64,000 nt of DNA from Sinomicrobium kalidii (GTDB taxonomy: Bacteria; Bacteroidota; Bacteroidia; Flavobacteriales; Flavobacteriaceae): assembly GCF_021183825.1 (NCBI RefSeq), contig NZ_CP089211.1, positions 3,273,501 to 3,337,500 of the forward strand. Direction: 5' to 3'. Shown piece by piece: positions 17,725 through 26,842 of this stretch. How positions within the stretch are numbered: the stretch's first letter is position 1; the number at the start of each line of letters is the position of its first letter. The position numbers and the translations under genes are program-made. The notes under the pieces are model-generated. The model was not told the DNA's origin, did no database searches, and saw only the letters and a list, made by a program, of their open reading frames with translations.

Positions 17725-17779
17725 TATTTACAGGCCGGATGAGCAATGTCATTTTATTTATGCATGCCCGGCATTAGCT

Positions 17780-18000
17780 TAGCAGTATATAAAAATAACC
17801 GTTGTGCTAAGATACTTACCTCTGTTTATTGTGCTTTCCCTGATCGCGGAGGTCCTGGGTACCGTAGGAGGATTCGGGTCTTCCGTGTTTTTTTGTTCCC
17901 ATAGCCAATTACTTCCCGGATTTTCAATCCGTATTGGTATTACCGTTTTTCCCACGATCAGTTCAGGCGTTTAGTCCTCTTCATGATATTGATCATAGAG
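17780..18000 (+). pseudogene. Decayed TauE/SafE-type permease fragment
   Basis: No intact frame is present, but joining frames recovers a permease N-terminus: LPLFIVLSLIAEVLGTVGGF then GSSVFF, shift at the T-run 17887-17893, VPIANYFPDFQSVLG, then a shift back near 17934 and IT, with a stop soon after. The GTVGGFGSSVFFVPIANYF pattern matches the start of TauE/SafE permeases. Only ~70 codons survive. It fills part of the 500-bp gap before dodecin. The identification is by eye from the reconstructed peptide. Confidence 0.6.
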
Positions 18001-18155
18001 ACAGTTACGATAGTATCGAATGTTCTGGTGGGATAATTCGTACGATCACTTTTCGGTTTTTTTGTCTTAAAAAAAAGTTTATCCCATTTTTGATTATCAG
18101 TGTATAATAAACTTTTCGTGTGATATGAATCCATATCTACATCTATCATGATGAC

Positions 18156-18198
18156 TGACAAATATCATTTTATGCATGTCCGTTCATACTTAAATTGG
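18156..18198 (+). promoter_or_regulatory. FNR-type box and -7 element for dodecin
   Basis: TGACAAATATCA (18156-18167) with TAAATTGG (18191-18198) at the fixed 35-nt spacing; predicted start near 18203. Confidence 0.75.
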
Positions 18199-18228
18199 TA
18201 CGGATTATTAACTTTAAAATTTAAAATC

Positions 18229-18435
18229 ATGTCAGTCTTAAAAGTAGTAGAAATACTGGGAAATTCAGAAGAAAGCTGGGAAGATGCCGTTCAGCGGGTG
18301 GTGAATGAAGTGGCTAAAACCGTAAGGAACATCAGGTCGGTGTATATCCAGGATATGCAGGCCACTATCGAAGATAACCGCATTGCCGAGTACCGGGTTA
18401 ATGCCAAGGTATGTTTTGAGGTTTTTGAAGAGTAA
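18229..18435 (+). CDS. Dodecin, flavin-binding dodecamer protein
   Basis: A 68-residue protein beginning MSVLKVVEILGNSEESWEDA and ending VCFEVFEE. It matches dodecin: a short beta strand, one helix (SWEDAVQRVVNEVAKTV) and two strands (SVYIQDMQATIEDNRIAEYR). Dodecins form hollow dodecamers that store flavin and protect it from side reactions. The frame is open from 18148, but the predicted promoter (18156-18198) overlaps that stretch, so the ATG at 18229 is the right start. Confidence 0.93.
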   Translation: MSVLKVVEILGNSEESWEDAVQRVVNEVAKTVRNIRSVYIQDMQATIEDNRIAEYRVNAKVCFEVFEE

Positions 18436-18510
18436 ATTATCAAAAAAGACAAACTCGGAAAAGAACTTGTTAGTTAATATAAATAGGGTTTAGGTAATCT
18501 TTTCCCGTCA

Positions 18511-19491
18511 TCATTTTTGGGTTTGTCTTGTTTTTTCTTTCCCGGTTTCCGGATTTTGCCCTTTCCTGTAAATATCTTTTAGGGTTATCCTTTCCCCGTT
18601 TTCACCCACAATATTTAAATCGTACCGAATGGCAATACGGGTTCCGATAGGGGCGTGGTAATAGATATACCACATGTCGGCCTCCCTGGTACCTATACAG
18701 CCATTGGAATAGGCTTTTTCCAGGGTTTCCGGATTGGTCGTAGGGTGGATCATCTGCCCGTTACGCACCCCGTTTATTTCGGTCTCTATCCATGGTATTC
18801 GGGGCATTACCGTAGTTTTGCCATCATCCCTTCTGGTCAGGTAGAACCGCTTTCCGTTAACCGGGTTATAAAATACGGGATTTCTTGCATGCCTTACTAT
18901 GGTCCCTTTACCGCTTGCAGTCTGCAGGTTGGTAATGCGATTTCCCATGGTGAGATATCTTTTGGTGTTTTGCCCCACCCGTATGGGAAATGCGTACAGC
19001 AATACGGAGTCCCGGTAAATCCGGAGCTTGTATTCGGGAATATTGATGTCGATACGTGTATTCTCAAAGCTGTTTAACAGCCGGGTTACAGCCGTGGAAT
19101 CCGGGATCATGAGGGAATCACCGGCCCGTAGTACGATCATTTTCTTTTGGTCATACACAAAAGAGTCCCTGGCTATTTGACGGTAATAGTCCGTATTGGC
19201 CAGGGTGTCTATGATCCATGGATTTGTACGTACCAGCAAGTGTTCGGTAAGCGGATAATCGATTTCCGGAGTATGCCGGGACACCAGGGAGTCCATAAAA
19301 TCAAAATAATCCCCGACGGGAACATCGCGGGAAATGCATATCCGTTTTTCTGTTGAATCCTTTTCAACCGAATTATTGGCCATAGCTGTAGTTTCCCGGG
19401 GAAAATACAAGGGATATCCCTGGGAAAGGACCAATGCACAAAATAACCATATCGCAGTCATAGCTTTGTTTTTTAATAGTAAAGCGTTCAT
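18511..19491 (-). CDS. L,D-transpeptidase (YkuD domain), exported
   Basis: A 326-residue envelope protein with an N-terminal hydrophobic segment (MTAIWLFCALVLSQGYPLYF). The YkuD catalytic domain is in the second half (INIPEYKLRIYRD), with catalytic motif GQMIHPTTNPETLEKAYSNG followed by CIG, containing the histidine and SNGC cysteine. L,D-transpeptidases form 3-3 peptidoglycan crosslinks or attach proteins to the wall, useful in non-growing cells. It is the last gene of a three-gene operon (coiled-coil, LOG, Ldt) controlled by the box at 20723. The gap to the LOG gene is 4 nt. Confidence 0.9.
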   Translation of the reverse strand: MNALLLKNKAMTAIWLFCALVLSQGYPLYFPRETTAMANNSVEKDSTEKRICISRDVPVGDYFDFMDSLVSRHTPEIDYPLTEHLLVRTNPWIIDTLANTDYYRQIARDSFVYDQKKMIVLRAGDSLMIPDSTAVTRLLNSFENTRIDINIPEYKLRIYRDSVLLYAFPIRVGQNTKRYLTMGNRITNLQTASGKGTIVRHARNPVFYNPVNGKRFYLTRRDDGKTTVMPRIPWIETEINGVRNGQMIHPTTNPETLEKAYSNGCIGTREADMWYIYYHAPIGTRIAIRYDLNIVGENGERITLKDIYRKGQNPETGKEKTRQTQK

Positions 19492-19495
19492 TGCC

Positions 19496-20272
19496 TTATC
19501 CTTTTTGCCGGACGGCCGAGACGTGGTTCAGCCTTCTTCCGCCGGATTCCCCAAACCACCACTTGGTGTTATAGGCCTTCCTGACCAGGCCGAACTTCTG
19601 GATGGCCTGTGTGTTCAGGTGGTTAACCATATCTTCGACGGAATCCGTAATAAAAAGCAACTCCAGGTCTTCCGGATCAATGCTTTCGTTCCTGGCCATC
19701 AACTGAATGTGTTCGTAAAGTTCCTTGTGATAGGCTTTCCCGAACAAAACCACCGGGAAATGGTTTATCATTTTAGTCTGGATCAGGGTAAGGGCCTCGA
19801 ACAGTTCGTCCAGTGTTCCTATACCGCCGGGCATGACAATAAAGGCGTAGGAATATTTTATCAGCAAAAACTTCCGGACAAAGAAATACGGGATATCGAT
19901 CCATTTGTGCAAATAGGGGTTTGCTCCCTGTTCGTGGGGCAGGATAATATTGCATCCCACAGAATATCCCCCGTTCTCATACGCACCCTTGTTCGCAGCT
20001 TCCATAATACCGGGACCACCGCCTGTCATTACGGTAAACCCCATTTTTGCGAGGGCCTTTCCTATTTCTTCCGCTTGTTTATAGTAGAGATTCTCCGGTT
20101 CAAAACGGGCAGAGCCGAAAACAGTGACACAGGGACCTATAAAGTGCATTTTCCGGAAGGCGCGTATAAAATTATACTGCACCTTAATGGTGAAGAGCAA
20201 CTCCTTTATACGATCCCTCGGGCCCTGCAGGAATGCTTTTTCTTCGCGGGTAAGGAAAGATTTTTGTGTCAT
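19496..20272 (-). CDS. LOG family (TIGR00730-type) nucleotide phosphoribohydrolase-like protein
   Basis: A 258-residue Rossmann-fold protein of the LOG/lysine decarboxylase-like family, some members of which release the base from nucleoside 5'-monophosphates. The signature motifs are present: VFGSARFEPENLYYKQAEEIG, MTGGGPGIMEAANKGAYENG and MPGGIGTLDELFEALTLIQ. The physiological substrate is unknown. It lies 12 nt downstream of a helical protein and 4 nt upstream of an L,D-transpeptidase, so all three are likely one transcript. Confidence 0.88.
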   Translation of the reverse strand: MTQKSFLTREEKAFLQGPRDRIKELLFTIKVQYNFIRAFRKMHFIGPCVTVFGSARFEPENLYYKQAEEIGKALAKMGFTVMTGGGPGIMEAANKGAYENGGYSVGCNIILPHEQGANPYLHKWIDIPYFFVRKFLLIKYSYAFIVMPGGIGTLDELFEALTLIQTKMINHFPVVLFGKAYHKELYEHIQLMARNESIDPEDLELLFITDSVEDMVNHLNTQAIQKFGLVRKAYNTKWWFGESGGRRLNHVSAVRQKG

Positions 20273-20284
20273 TTTTGCTGTTCG

Positions 20285-20668
20285 TTACATGTATGCGGAC
20301 AAAAAGGAAAAAAAGCGTTTTTTCAGATCGGTGTATATGGAACGCTGGATATCCATTTTTTCCCTCATATCCTGATGATATTTCAATGCTACCCTGTCTA
20401 TGGCGTCTTCATTGGCCATAAGCTGACCGGCAATACGTATTTCATGGGCCTCTATTTCATTTTTCAGTTTTTCCATTTTGCCTTTATGAAGAATAAATTG
20501 ATTTTGAAATTGTCCCATTTCTACCAGGACTTTGTCATTGGTCCATTTTTCTTCTATCTCATCAAGCCTGTTTTGAAAAGACGCTATTTCATCTTTCCAG
20601 AACAGGATCTCTTTCTCCCAGAGTTTATGCTCAAAATGCAGATCGGAATTAGTAATTAGTTGTCCCAT
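20285..20668 (-). CDS. Hypothetical coiled-coil protein
   Basis: A 127-residue, almost wholly helical protein rich in K, E and Q, with the aromatic helix LWEKEILFWKDEIASFQNRLDEIEEKW near the start. No named family recognised. It may be a paralogue of the protein at 16229-16684. It is the first gene of an operon with LOG and L,D-transpeptidase. The predicted transcription start (near 20687) lies just before this ATG, supporting the start. Confidence 0.7.
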   Translation of the reverse strand: MGQLITNSDLHFEHKLWEKEILFWKDEIASFQNRLDEIEEKWTNDKVLVEMGQFQNQFILHKGKMEKLKNEIEAHEIRIAGQLMANEDAIDRVALKYHQDMREKMDIQRSIYTDLKKRFFSFLSAYM

Positions 20669-20691
20669 GGCTAATCATTTGTTATAGGAAA

Positions 20692-20734
20692 CTAAATTAC
20701 CTTGACAGAAGGAGTTTCGGAATGATAAATATCA
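20692..20734 (-). promoter_or_regulatory. FNR-type box and -7 element for the coiled-coil/LOG/Ldt operon
   Basis: Perfect TGATAAATATCA (20723-20734); TAATTTAG (20699-20692 on the minus strand) stands at the fixed 35-nt spacing. A second box 23 bp away serves mlaE in the other direction. Confidence 0.8.
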
Positions 20735-20745
20735 GTGCCGGGGTA

Positions 20746-20788
20746 TGATATTAATCATTTATTCAGTATTCATCAAAACATACCTTTG
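20746..20788 (+). promoter_or_regulatory. FNR-type box and -7 element for mlaEFD
   Basis: TGATATTAATCA (20746-20757) with TACCTTTG (20781-20788), a full match to TAnnTTTG, at 35 nt. Predicted start near 20793, only ~13 nt before the ATG. Confidence 0.85.
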
Positions 20789-20805
20789 GAATAATAATAA
20801 GGGGT

Positions 20806-21588
20806 ATGCCGAATACAAGAACTATAGTAAAAAAGGTAAATGGTTTTTTCCTGCTCATCGGAGAACTGTCCCATTTTGCAAAGAAGTTTTTTGTCGAAAT
20901 GTGGAAACCGCCTTATGAGTTTAAGGAACTTCTTCACCAGTGTTATAATGTCGGAAACCGGTCTCTCCCCCTGGTGGGAATTACCGGTTTTATCATTGGT
21001 TTGGTCCTGACCTTACAAACACGGCCAACGCTACAGGAATTCGGTGCCGTTTCCTGGATGCCGGCCATGGTGGGGATCTCCATTGTCAGGGAAATAGGCC
21101 CGGTGATCATAGCCCTAACCTGTGCGGGGCGCATAGCTTCGGGGATCGGGGCGGAACTGGGTTCCATGCGGGTTACCGAACAGATAGACGCCATGGAAGT
21201 TTCCGGGACAAACCCCTTTAAATTTCTGGTTGTCACAAGGATCATGGCAACTACGCTTATGCTCCCGGTTCTGGTGATCTTCGGAGATGTTTTGGCTTTA
21301 TACGGTTCTTTTTTAATAGAAAATATGAAGGGAAACGTTTCCTTTTTACTGTATTTCAATCAGGTGTTCGACGCTTTGGATTTCAGTGACCTTTTGCCGG
21401 CGATCATTAAAACGTTCTTTTTTGGTTTTGCCATAGGACTGGTGGGGTGCTTTAAAGGATACTATTGTGCGAGGGGGACCGTAGGAGTGGGCGCTGCCGC
21501 CAATACGGCCGTGGTGCTGGCTTCCATGCTCATCTTTGTATTGGATTTTATCGCGGTTTTGATCTCGGATATTTTTTATGAACTATGA
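20806..21588 (+). CDS. mlaE: MlaE-type ABC permease (lipid transport)
   Basis: Inner-membrane permease of the Mla phospholipid transport system. Typical segments are VGITGFIIGLVLTLQTRPTL, ISIVREIGPVIIALTCAGR and GIGAELGSMRVTEQIDAMEV, plus LVGCFKGYYCARGTVGVGAA near the C-terminus. The 260 residues match the family. The mlaF start overlaps the mlaE stop (ATGA). Mla systems move phospholipids between membranes and maintain outer-membrane asymmetry. The FNR-type promoter suggests envelope remodelling under low oxygen. Confidence 0.92.
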   Translation: MPNTRTIVKKVNGFFLLIGELSHFAKKFFVEMWKPPYEFKELLHQCYNVGNRSLPLVGITGFIIGLVLTLQTRPTLQEFGAVSWMPAMVGISIVREIGPVIIALTCAGRIASGIGAELGSMRVTEQIDAMEVSGTNPFKFLVVTRIMATTLMLPVLVIFGDVLALYGSFLIENMKGNVSFLLYFNQVFDALDFSDLLPAIIKTFFFGFAIGLVGCFKGYYCARGTVGVGAAANTAVVLASMLIFVLDFIAVLISDIFYEL

Positions 21589-22367
21589 GCGGGGAAAAAG
21601 ACATAAAACCGGTATTGACCCGGCACGGAAATGGCCGGGAAGCGGTAATTGATATAAGAGGCCTGAAAAAAAGTTTCGGAAGCAACAAGGTACTCAACGG
21701 TTTTAATATGAAACTATACAAGGGTGAGAACCTGGTGATTATGGGAAAATCGGGATCGGGAAAAACGGTTTTGATCAAATGCCTGGTCGGGTTGATGCAG
21801 GCAGACAGCGGTCGTGTCGAGGTCATGGGGAACGATATTGCCCGACTGGACGGGAAAGCGCTGGACCTGCTCCGGGCCGATATCGGTTTCCTGTTCCAGG
21901 GAAGTGCCCTTTACGATTCCATGACCGTACGTGAAAACCTGGAATTTCCTTTGCGAAGGCATAAAGACAAACCGGGAAACAAAACGAATACAGAAGTCCT
22001 GGTCATGGAAGCCCTGGAAAATGTAGGGCTTGCCCATACGGTAGATTTAATGCCCGAAGAACTTTCCGGGGGGATGAAACGGCGTGTGGCCCTGGCCAGA
22101 ATGCTGATCATGAAACCGCAGATTATTCTGTATGACGAACCTACCAGCGGACTGGACCCCATTACCTCAAAGGAAATTATAGAACTGATGAGGCACATTC
22201 AAAAAAAGTACAACACATCATCCCTTATTATTACCCACGATGTGGATTGTGCAAGGGTTATTGCCGATCACATGATACTGCTGGTTGACGGTATTAATTA
22301 TACGGAGGGGACCTTTAGTGAATTATCCGGGTCCACAGACCCCAAAGTGAAAGCCTTTTTTAAATGA
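21585..22367 (+). CDS. mlaF: MlaF-type ABC transporter ATPase
   Basis: ATPase of the Mla lipid transporter, 260 residues. Walker A is GKSGSGKTV, the Q-loop is FLFQGSALYDSMTV, the signature motif is LSGGMKRRVALARML (written SGGM as in MlaF), Walker B is IILYDEPTSGLDP, and the H-loop is IITHDVDC. It overlaps mlaE by 4 nt and is followed 16 nt later by mlaD. Confidence 0.93.
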   Translation: MSGEKDIKPVLTRHGNGREAVIDIRGLKKSFGSNKVLNGFNMKLYKGENLVIMGKSGSGKTVLIKCLVGLMQADSGRVEVMGNDIARLDGKALDLLRADIGFLFQGSALYDSMTVRENLEFPLRRHKDKPGNKTNTEVLVMEALENVGLAHTVDLMPEELSGGMKRRVALARMLIMKPQIILYDEPTSGLDPITSKEIIELMRHIQKKYNTSSLIITHDVDCARVIADHMILLVDGINYTEGTFSELSGSTDPKVKAFFK

Positions 22368-22383
22368 ACTCAATACTGACATC

Positions 22384-23361
22384 ATGAAAAAAACAGCTTC
22401 GGAAAAGATACGATTGGGAATTTTTGTGATAACAGCCGGTGTTTTCCTGCTTGTCGCGGTCTATTTGATAGGCAATAACCAAAGCCTATTCGGTAAAACC
22501 TTTACCATTAATACGGTCTTTACCAATGTAAACGGATTGCAAAGTGGAAATAACGTACGTTTTTCAGGGATCAATGTAGGTACCGTAAAGGCTGTGGAAA
22601 TGGAAAACGATACAACGATCAGGGTCTATCTGGTAATAGAGGAAAAAATGTTGAAGCATATTAAAAAAGATGCCATTGCCACTATCGGTTCTGACGGACT
22701 GGTGGGAAATATGATCCTGAATATTATCCCGGGAAAGAACTCCGTGGAACATGTGCAGGAAGGGGACCAGATCGCTTCCTATACTAAAATAGGAGCTGAC
22801 GATATGTTGAATACGCTGAACGTCACCAATGAGAATGCGGCATTACTTACCGCAGACCTGCTCAAAGTAACCCAGGCCCTGACCCGTGGTGACGGAACAT
22901 TGGGGAGATTACTGAACGACACTGTAATGGCTGCAGACCTCGGGCAAACGGTAATCAATTTAAAACATGCCAGCTACCGGACAGATCGTATCATCAGGGA
23001 CCTGGACCTCAGGCTAAAGGATATCCGTTTAGACGAAAGTGTGGCAGGAGTGTTATTAAAGGATACCATTGCCGGTGCAAAAATGAGACATATTATAGCC
23101 AACCTGGAAAGCTCAAGTGTTGAGATGAACGATATGGTGAAGAACCTGAATAACCTGGTAGGCGAAATCAAAGACGGCAAAGGTGCACTTAATTACCTGG
23201 CTACCGATACTACCCTGGTACGCCGGCTGGAAAGGACCATGCAAAACATAGAGGAGGGGACCGGGAGTTTTAACGAGAATATGGAGGCCCTGAAGCACAA
23301 TTTTCTATTCCGGGGATATTTCAGGAGATTGGAAAGGGAGCAAAGGAAAACGGAAAAATAA
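22384..23361 (+). CDS. mlaD: MlaD-type MCE domain protein
   Basis: Substrate-binding MCE protein of the Mla system, 325 residues. An N-terminal membrane anchor (IRLGIFVITAGVFLLVAVYLIG) is followed by the MCE domain (FTNVNGLQSGNNVRFSGINVGTV, IGSDGLVGNMILNIIPG) and a long helical C-terminal region with repeats like DGTLGRLLNDT and KGALNYLATDT. That region may extend across the periplasm. Last gene of mlaEFD; a bidirectional terminator follows. Confidence 0.92.
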   Translation: MKKTASEKIRLGIFVITAGVFLLVAVYLIGNNQSLFGKTFTINTVFTNVNGLQSGNNVRFSGINVGTVKAVEMENDTTIRVYLVIEEKMLKHIKKDAIATIGSDGLVGNMILNIIPGKNSVEHVQEGDQIASYTKIGADDMLNTLNVTNENAALLTADLLKVTQALTRGDGTLGRLLNDTVMAADLGQTVINLKHASYRTDRIIRDLDLRLKDIRLDESVAGVLLKDTIAGAKMRHIIANLESSSVEMNDMVKNLNNLVGEIKDGKGALNYLATDTTLVRRLERTMQNIEEGTGSFNENMEALKHNFLFRGYFRRLEREQRKTEK

Positions 23362-23409
23362 GACTTCTGCTCTTTCCGAGGATAAAAGCCGGCCAACCGG
23401 CTTAAACGG

Positions 23410-23446
23410 AAAATCTCCCTCCCGGGATAAATCCGGGAGATTTTTC
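23410..23446. terminator. Bidirectional terminator between mlaD and the glycosyltransferase
   Basis: AAAATCTCCC (23410-23419) pairs with GGGAGATTTT (23435-23444), then T-run; the converging genes on both sides can share it. Confidence 0.8.
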
Positions 23447-23478
23447 ACTTTTAACCGGAAGGAGATTATTCCGTCACT

Positions 23479-25782
23479 TTACTTGTCCTGTGCAAATTGA
23501 TATTGTTTTCCGGGGGAAAGGGTTATTGTTTTTCCCCGAAAAGAATGGCTATCTCTTATTTGCCTCATACCCGTGTTAAGGTGATGTTCCATGACCAGGC
23601 GGGCCATGAGGTAACAGATTGTGGATTCGGCTCCCTGGTTGAGGTTTACGCTGTCTTTTTCAAGTCCGTCATAACATCCCCCGGTAGCCGGGTTATACAT
23701 GGTCTGGTTGAGGTGGTTTTTTCCTAAAAACCAGTCAAATGCCCGGGTCATCATCTCTCCGTAGCTGTGAATTCTGAATGTTTTGTAAAAGATATTCAGG
23801 CTTTGAATGGTGTAAGACACATCAATAGGTTGTTCGCCGTATGACCGGGGAGCAATGCCTTTCTGCAGCCAACCGTTATTGGATATCGCTTTAAAACAAC
23901 CGTTGACAAAAAGTTTGGAGAGAAGAAAATCCATCGATTCCAGGGCGGTTTTTTTATAGGCAAAATCCCCGGTAACCAGGTAGGTGTAAAGCATGGCTTC
24001 GGGCAACAGGCTGTTGGCATAGGTCATGTATTCCTCAAACCATTTCCAATCCTTTGCAGCAATGAGATCATAATGGGAAATGAGATTTTTGGCAAGTTTC
24101 TCAATGACCGGGATAACACGGTCATCCCCGGAAGCGGAGTGATACAGGAACAGGCCCTTGATGGTAAAACCGATGGCCCTGGGAGACATGATGCTTTTTA
24201 CCCATCCGGCACATTTTAAAAGGCAGATGGTAGCCCGGTTGACCACTCCTTCCGGAAGCAATTTTCCGTGCGATATAACGGTGCCCAGGGCCCATACGGC
24301 CCTTGCGTTGGAATCTTCCAGGTTTACATGGTTGTTTTTTATGTGTTCACGGTTGTTTTCGTCGATATAGTTTACAAATGTTCCCGAAGGTTGCTGGCAT
24401 TGTTCTATAAAATTCAGGTATATGTCCATATATCTCAGGTCTCCTTTTTCCCTGAATAGTTCGTAATGAAAACACATGGCAATTAATGCCCGGGCATTAT
24501 CATCTAAGGTATAGCCGGAAGCCAGGTCCGGTTTGCAGACCTTGCAAAATTGGATGATCCCCCTTTCTGTTGTTAACTTTTTGATATGGTCTAATTTAAC
24601 AGGGGGGTAATTGTAGGAGATCCTGTCAAATTCACCGACAAACCGGTTATAGGTATTCACGTGCTTTATGGCCACATTTTCCCATGAGGATTCCCTTGTT
24701 TTGTGAAAACCCGATATGGCCATGGATGTTCTCAAAGCGTTATCGGAAAGCAACCGGTTAACTGCCCGGGCCAGTTGTTCGGAATTTTCGATATCGATGA
24801 GAAACCCGGCATCGGGAGTAAGCACTTCCCGGGTATGGGGTATGGATGTGGCGACAATGGGACACGCACAGCTCATGGCATAGGAAAAAGTACCGCTGAC
24901 CGCCTGGTTGGGGTCTTTGGATGTGAAGAGGTAAATATCCGTAGCTTTCAGGTATTCCAGGAGTATATCCACTTCCAGGTAACGGTCTATAAAAAGTACG
25001 TGCCGGTATAACTTGAGGTCCCTTACCAGGCTTTCCAGGTAGTTGCGGTACCCGTCAGTACTGTTGCTGATATTGTTGGGATGGGTCTTTCCGATGATCA
25101 AATACAATATATCGGGATGACTTTCTATGATTTCAGGCAAAGCTCTCAAAGCGGTTTCAATACTTTTTCCGGGCCCCAGAAGACCGAATGTAGAAAGGAC
25201 CATCCGGTTTTCAAGACCGTACTCTTGTTTGATCTCGTCCGGATAAACGTATTCGACAATATGTGTACCATGCTGAACATATGCAATGATATTGTCACTG
25301 ATCCCGTAGTCTTCTTCCAGTATTTTCTGTGATTGCCGGGTCATGACAAAGATGGCGGAGGCATATTGACCGAGGAGCCTTACAAAGTGGTTTAATTCTT
25401 TATTCGGATCGGGAATGACACTGTGAAAAGTAAAGGCTACCGGCTTTTTCAAAACGTCTAAAAAATCCAGTAAATAATTGCCATAGGGACCTCTGAATAA
25501 TCCGAACTCGTGCTGTATATGCACAAGCTCCACAAAGGGATCTTTGTTGATCTCACCGGCAACCCTGCTGTAATCTGCCCTGATATCGGGATTCAGCGTA
25601 TAGCATGTATTTTTTTTAGACTCTTGTTTATCGGTAACATTGCATACCACACATTCCACGTTTTCCCCGAAAGAATTGTGGATAGAATTGATAAGGTCAT
25701 TGGTGTAGGTGGCAATACCGCACTGGGTGGGTGGGAATGTGGAAACAAATACTATTCTGGGTTTGGAAACGGGTGTTTTCAT
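23479..25782 (-). CDS. Glycosyltransferase (GT4) with C-terminal helical barrel domain
   Basis: A 767-residue cytosolic protein. The N-terminal ~390 residues are a GT4 glycosyltransferase: IVFVSTFPPTQCGIATYTNDL at the start, AFTFHSVIPDP, LSTFGLLGPGKSIETALRALPEI and SGTFSYAMSCACPIVATSIPHTREVL. The C-terminal half (DNARALIAMCFHYEL, WFEEYMTYANSLLPEA, YTIQSLNIFYKTF) looks like an alpha/alpha-barrel carbohydrate enzyme domain. The start is 4 nt after the GH130 gene, so the two work together, probably in making and degrading a mannose-containing glycan or solute. The exact product is unknown. It sits in the peroxiredoxin operon. Confidence 0.85.
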   Translation of the reverse strand: MKTPVSKPRIVFVSTFPPTQCGIATYTNDLINSIHNSFGENVECVVCNVTDKQESKKNTCYTLNPDIRADYSRVAGEINKDPFVELVHIQHEFGLFRGPYGNYLLDFLDVLKKPVAFTFHSVIPDPNKELNHFVRLLGQYASAIFVMTRQSQKILEEDYGISDNIIAYVQHGTHIVEYVYPDEIKQEYGLENRMVLSTFGLLGPGKSIETALRALPEIIESHPDILYLIIGKTHPNNISNSTDGYRNYLESLVRDLKLYRHVLFIDRYLEVDILLEYLKATDIYLFTSKDPNQAVSGTFSYAMSCACPIVATSIPHTREVLTPDAGFLIDIENSEQLARAVNRLLSDNALRTSMAISGFHKTRESSWENVAIKHVNTYNRFVGEFDRISYNYPPVKLDHIKKLTTERGIIQFCKVCKPDLASGYTLDDNARALIAMCFHYELFREKGDLRYMDIYLNFIEQCQQPSGTFVNYIDENNREHIKNNHVNLEDSNARAVWALGTVISHGKLLPEGVVNRATICLLKCAGWVKSIMSPRAIGFTIKGLFLYHSASGDDRVIPVIEKLAKNLISHYDLIAAKDWKWFEEYMTYANSLLPEAMLYTYLVTGDFAYKKTALESMDFLLSKLFVNGCFKAISNNGWLQKGIAPRSYGEQPIDVSYTIQSLNIFYKTFRIHSYGEMMTRAFDWFLGKNHLNQTMYNPATGGCYDGLEKDSVNLNQGAESTICYLMARLVMEHHLNTGMRQIRDSHSFRGKTITLSPGKQYQFAQDK

Positions 25783-25785
25783 GAT

Positions 25786-26823
25786 TTATGTGTTTTTTAA
25801 TTTTTGCAATAATGTCTTGATGTTAACAGAGGCTGCGGCAATCCTGCTGTCTGCGGCCCCGTAATAGATGTACAGGTCGTCGCCGAAGAGCGCCGTTCCC
25901 GTGGGGAACACCACGTCGTTGACATTTCCTTCCTTCTCCCAGGGAAGTGTAGGGGAGAACAGGGGATGCCTGAGCCGGCCGATTACTTTCCTTGGATCTT
26001 CCCTGTCCAGAAGTGTGGCACAGGCGTGATAGGTATAGCCCTGCCGGGTAAACTGGGCGGAATGGTAAATGAGTAACCAGCCTTCTTCGGTGGGCACAGG
26101 AGGGCATCCGCCCCCGATATGCCCGTTTTCGTGTTTGTATTTCGGATAAAGCAGGATGTGTTTTTTAAGGTTGGAGATATACGTGCTCCAGAATTCCGTA
26201 TCGAGTTCCGAAGGATCGTTAAAGCACAATAGCTGGATGGATGGGTAAAGCCGGTGGAGTACGGTGAGTTTTCCGTCTATTTTCTCGGGAAAGAAAACCA
26301 CATTCTTATCCCATACATGAATGGTCCCTTTGACCAGGTTAGAGAGGTTGTACCGGGTGAAAAAATTATAAAACATCATATGCATGATATTTATTTTCCT
26401 GGCATTTTTCTTCATAAGGGCAGAACATTCTTCAAGGGTAAGCCTTGGGGTTATAATCCCTTTTCTTTCAAAGTGAATTAGGTCTTTGGAAGTAGCATAG
26501 GCCCCGAAGACGTTAATACCGTCGTAAGCCGTGTAGGCCAGGTAATACGTATCTCCGATTTTGGAGATACGCGGGTCTTCCGTGCCCTGGAATTCGTAAC
26601 TTTTCTCCGGGTAAAAGACCGGTTTGTCAGAACGCTCCACAATATTTAAGGGGCCGTTGAGCCTGCAGTAACCGATAGTAGAAAAATTACCCTTTCTAAC
26701 GGCCCTGTAAAACATGTGAACGGTATCTGCATCCTGGTATACGGCAGGGTTCAGGACCCCCTCATCCTCAAAGCTGTTATCGGTCTTTTCCAGGAGAATT
26801 CCGTGTTTAGTGACTAGAGACAT
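25786..26823 (-). CDS. GH130-type glycoside phosphorylase
   Basis: A 345-residue five-bladed beta-propeller enzyme of the GH130 type, whose members phosphorolyse beta-mannosides. Motifs seen are VLNPAVYQDADTVHMFYRAV, FQGTEDPRISKIGDTYYLAY (EDPR with the likely catalytic aspartate), GHIGGGCPPVPTEEGWLLIYH and DVVFPTGTALFGDDLYIYYGAAD. The substrate is inferred from the family. It lies 19 nt after the peroxiredoxin stop and 3 nt before the glycosyltransferase. Confidence 0.85.
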   Translation of the reverse strand: MSLVTKHGILLEKTDNSFEDEGVLNPAVYQDADTVHMFYRAVRKGNFSTIGYCRLNGPLNIVERSDKPVFYPEKSYEFQGTEDPRISKIGDTYYLAYTAYDGINVFGAYATSKDLIHFERKGIITPRLTLEECSALMKKNARKINIMHMMFYNFFTRYNLSNLVKGTIHVWDKNVVFFPEKIDGKLTVLHRLYPSIQLLCFNDPSELDTEFWSTYISNLKKHILLYPKYKHENGHIGGGCPPVPTEEGWLLIYHSAQFTRQGYTYHACATLLDREDPRKVIGRLRHPLFSPTLPWEKEGNVNDVVFPTGTALFGDDLYIYYGAADSRIAAASVNIKTLLQKLKNT

Positions 26824-26842
26824 AATTGCTGGTTGTATAGAT

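Noticed and set aside
17984..17995. TGATATTGATCA, a perfect TGATnnnnATCA match
   Set aside because: No TAnnTTTG-like element at 35 nt on either strand, and dodecin has its own box at 18156.
19334..20659. 441-codon open frame on the plus strand
   Set aside because: Antisense to three clear genes (L,D-transpeptidase, LOG, coiled-coil protein); no family resemblance.
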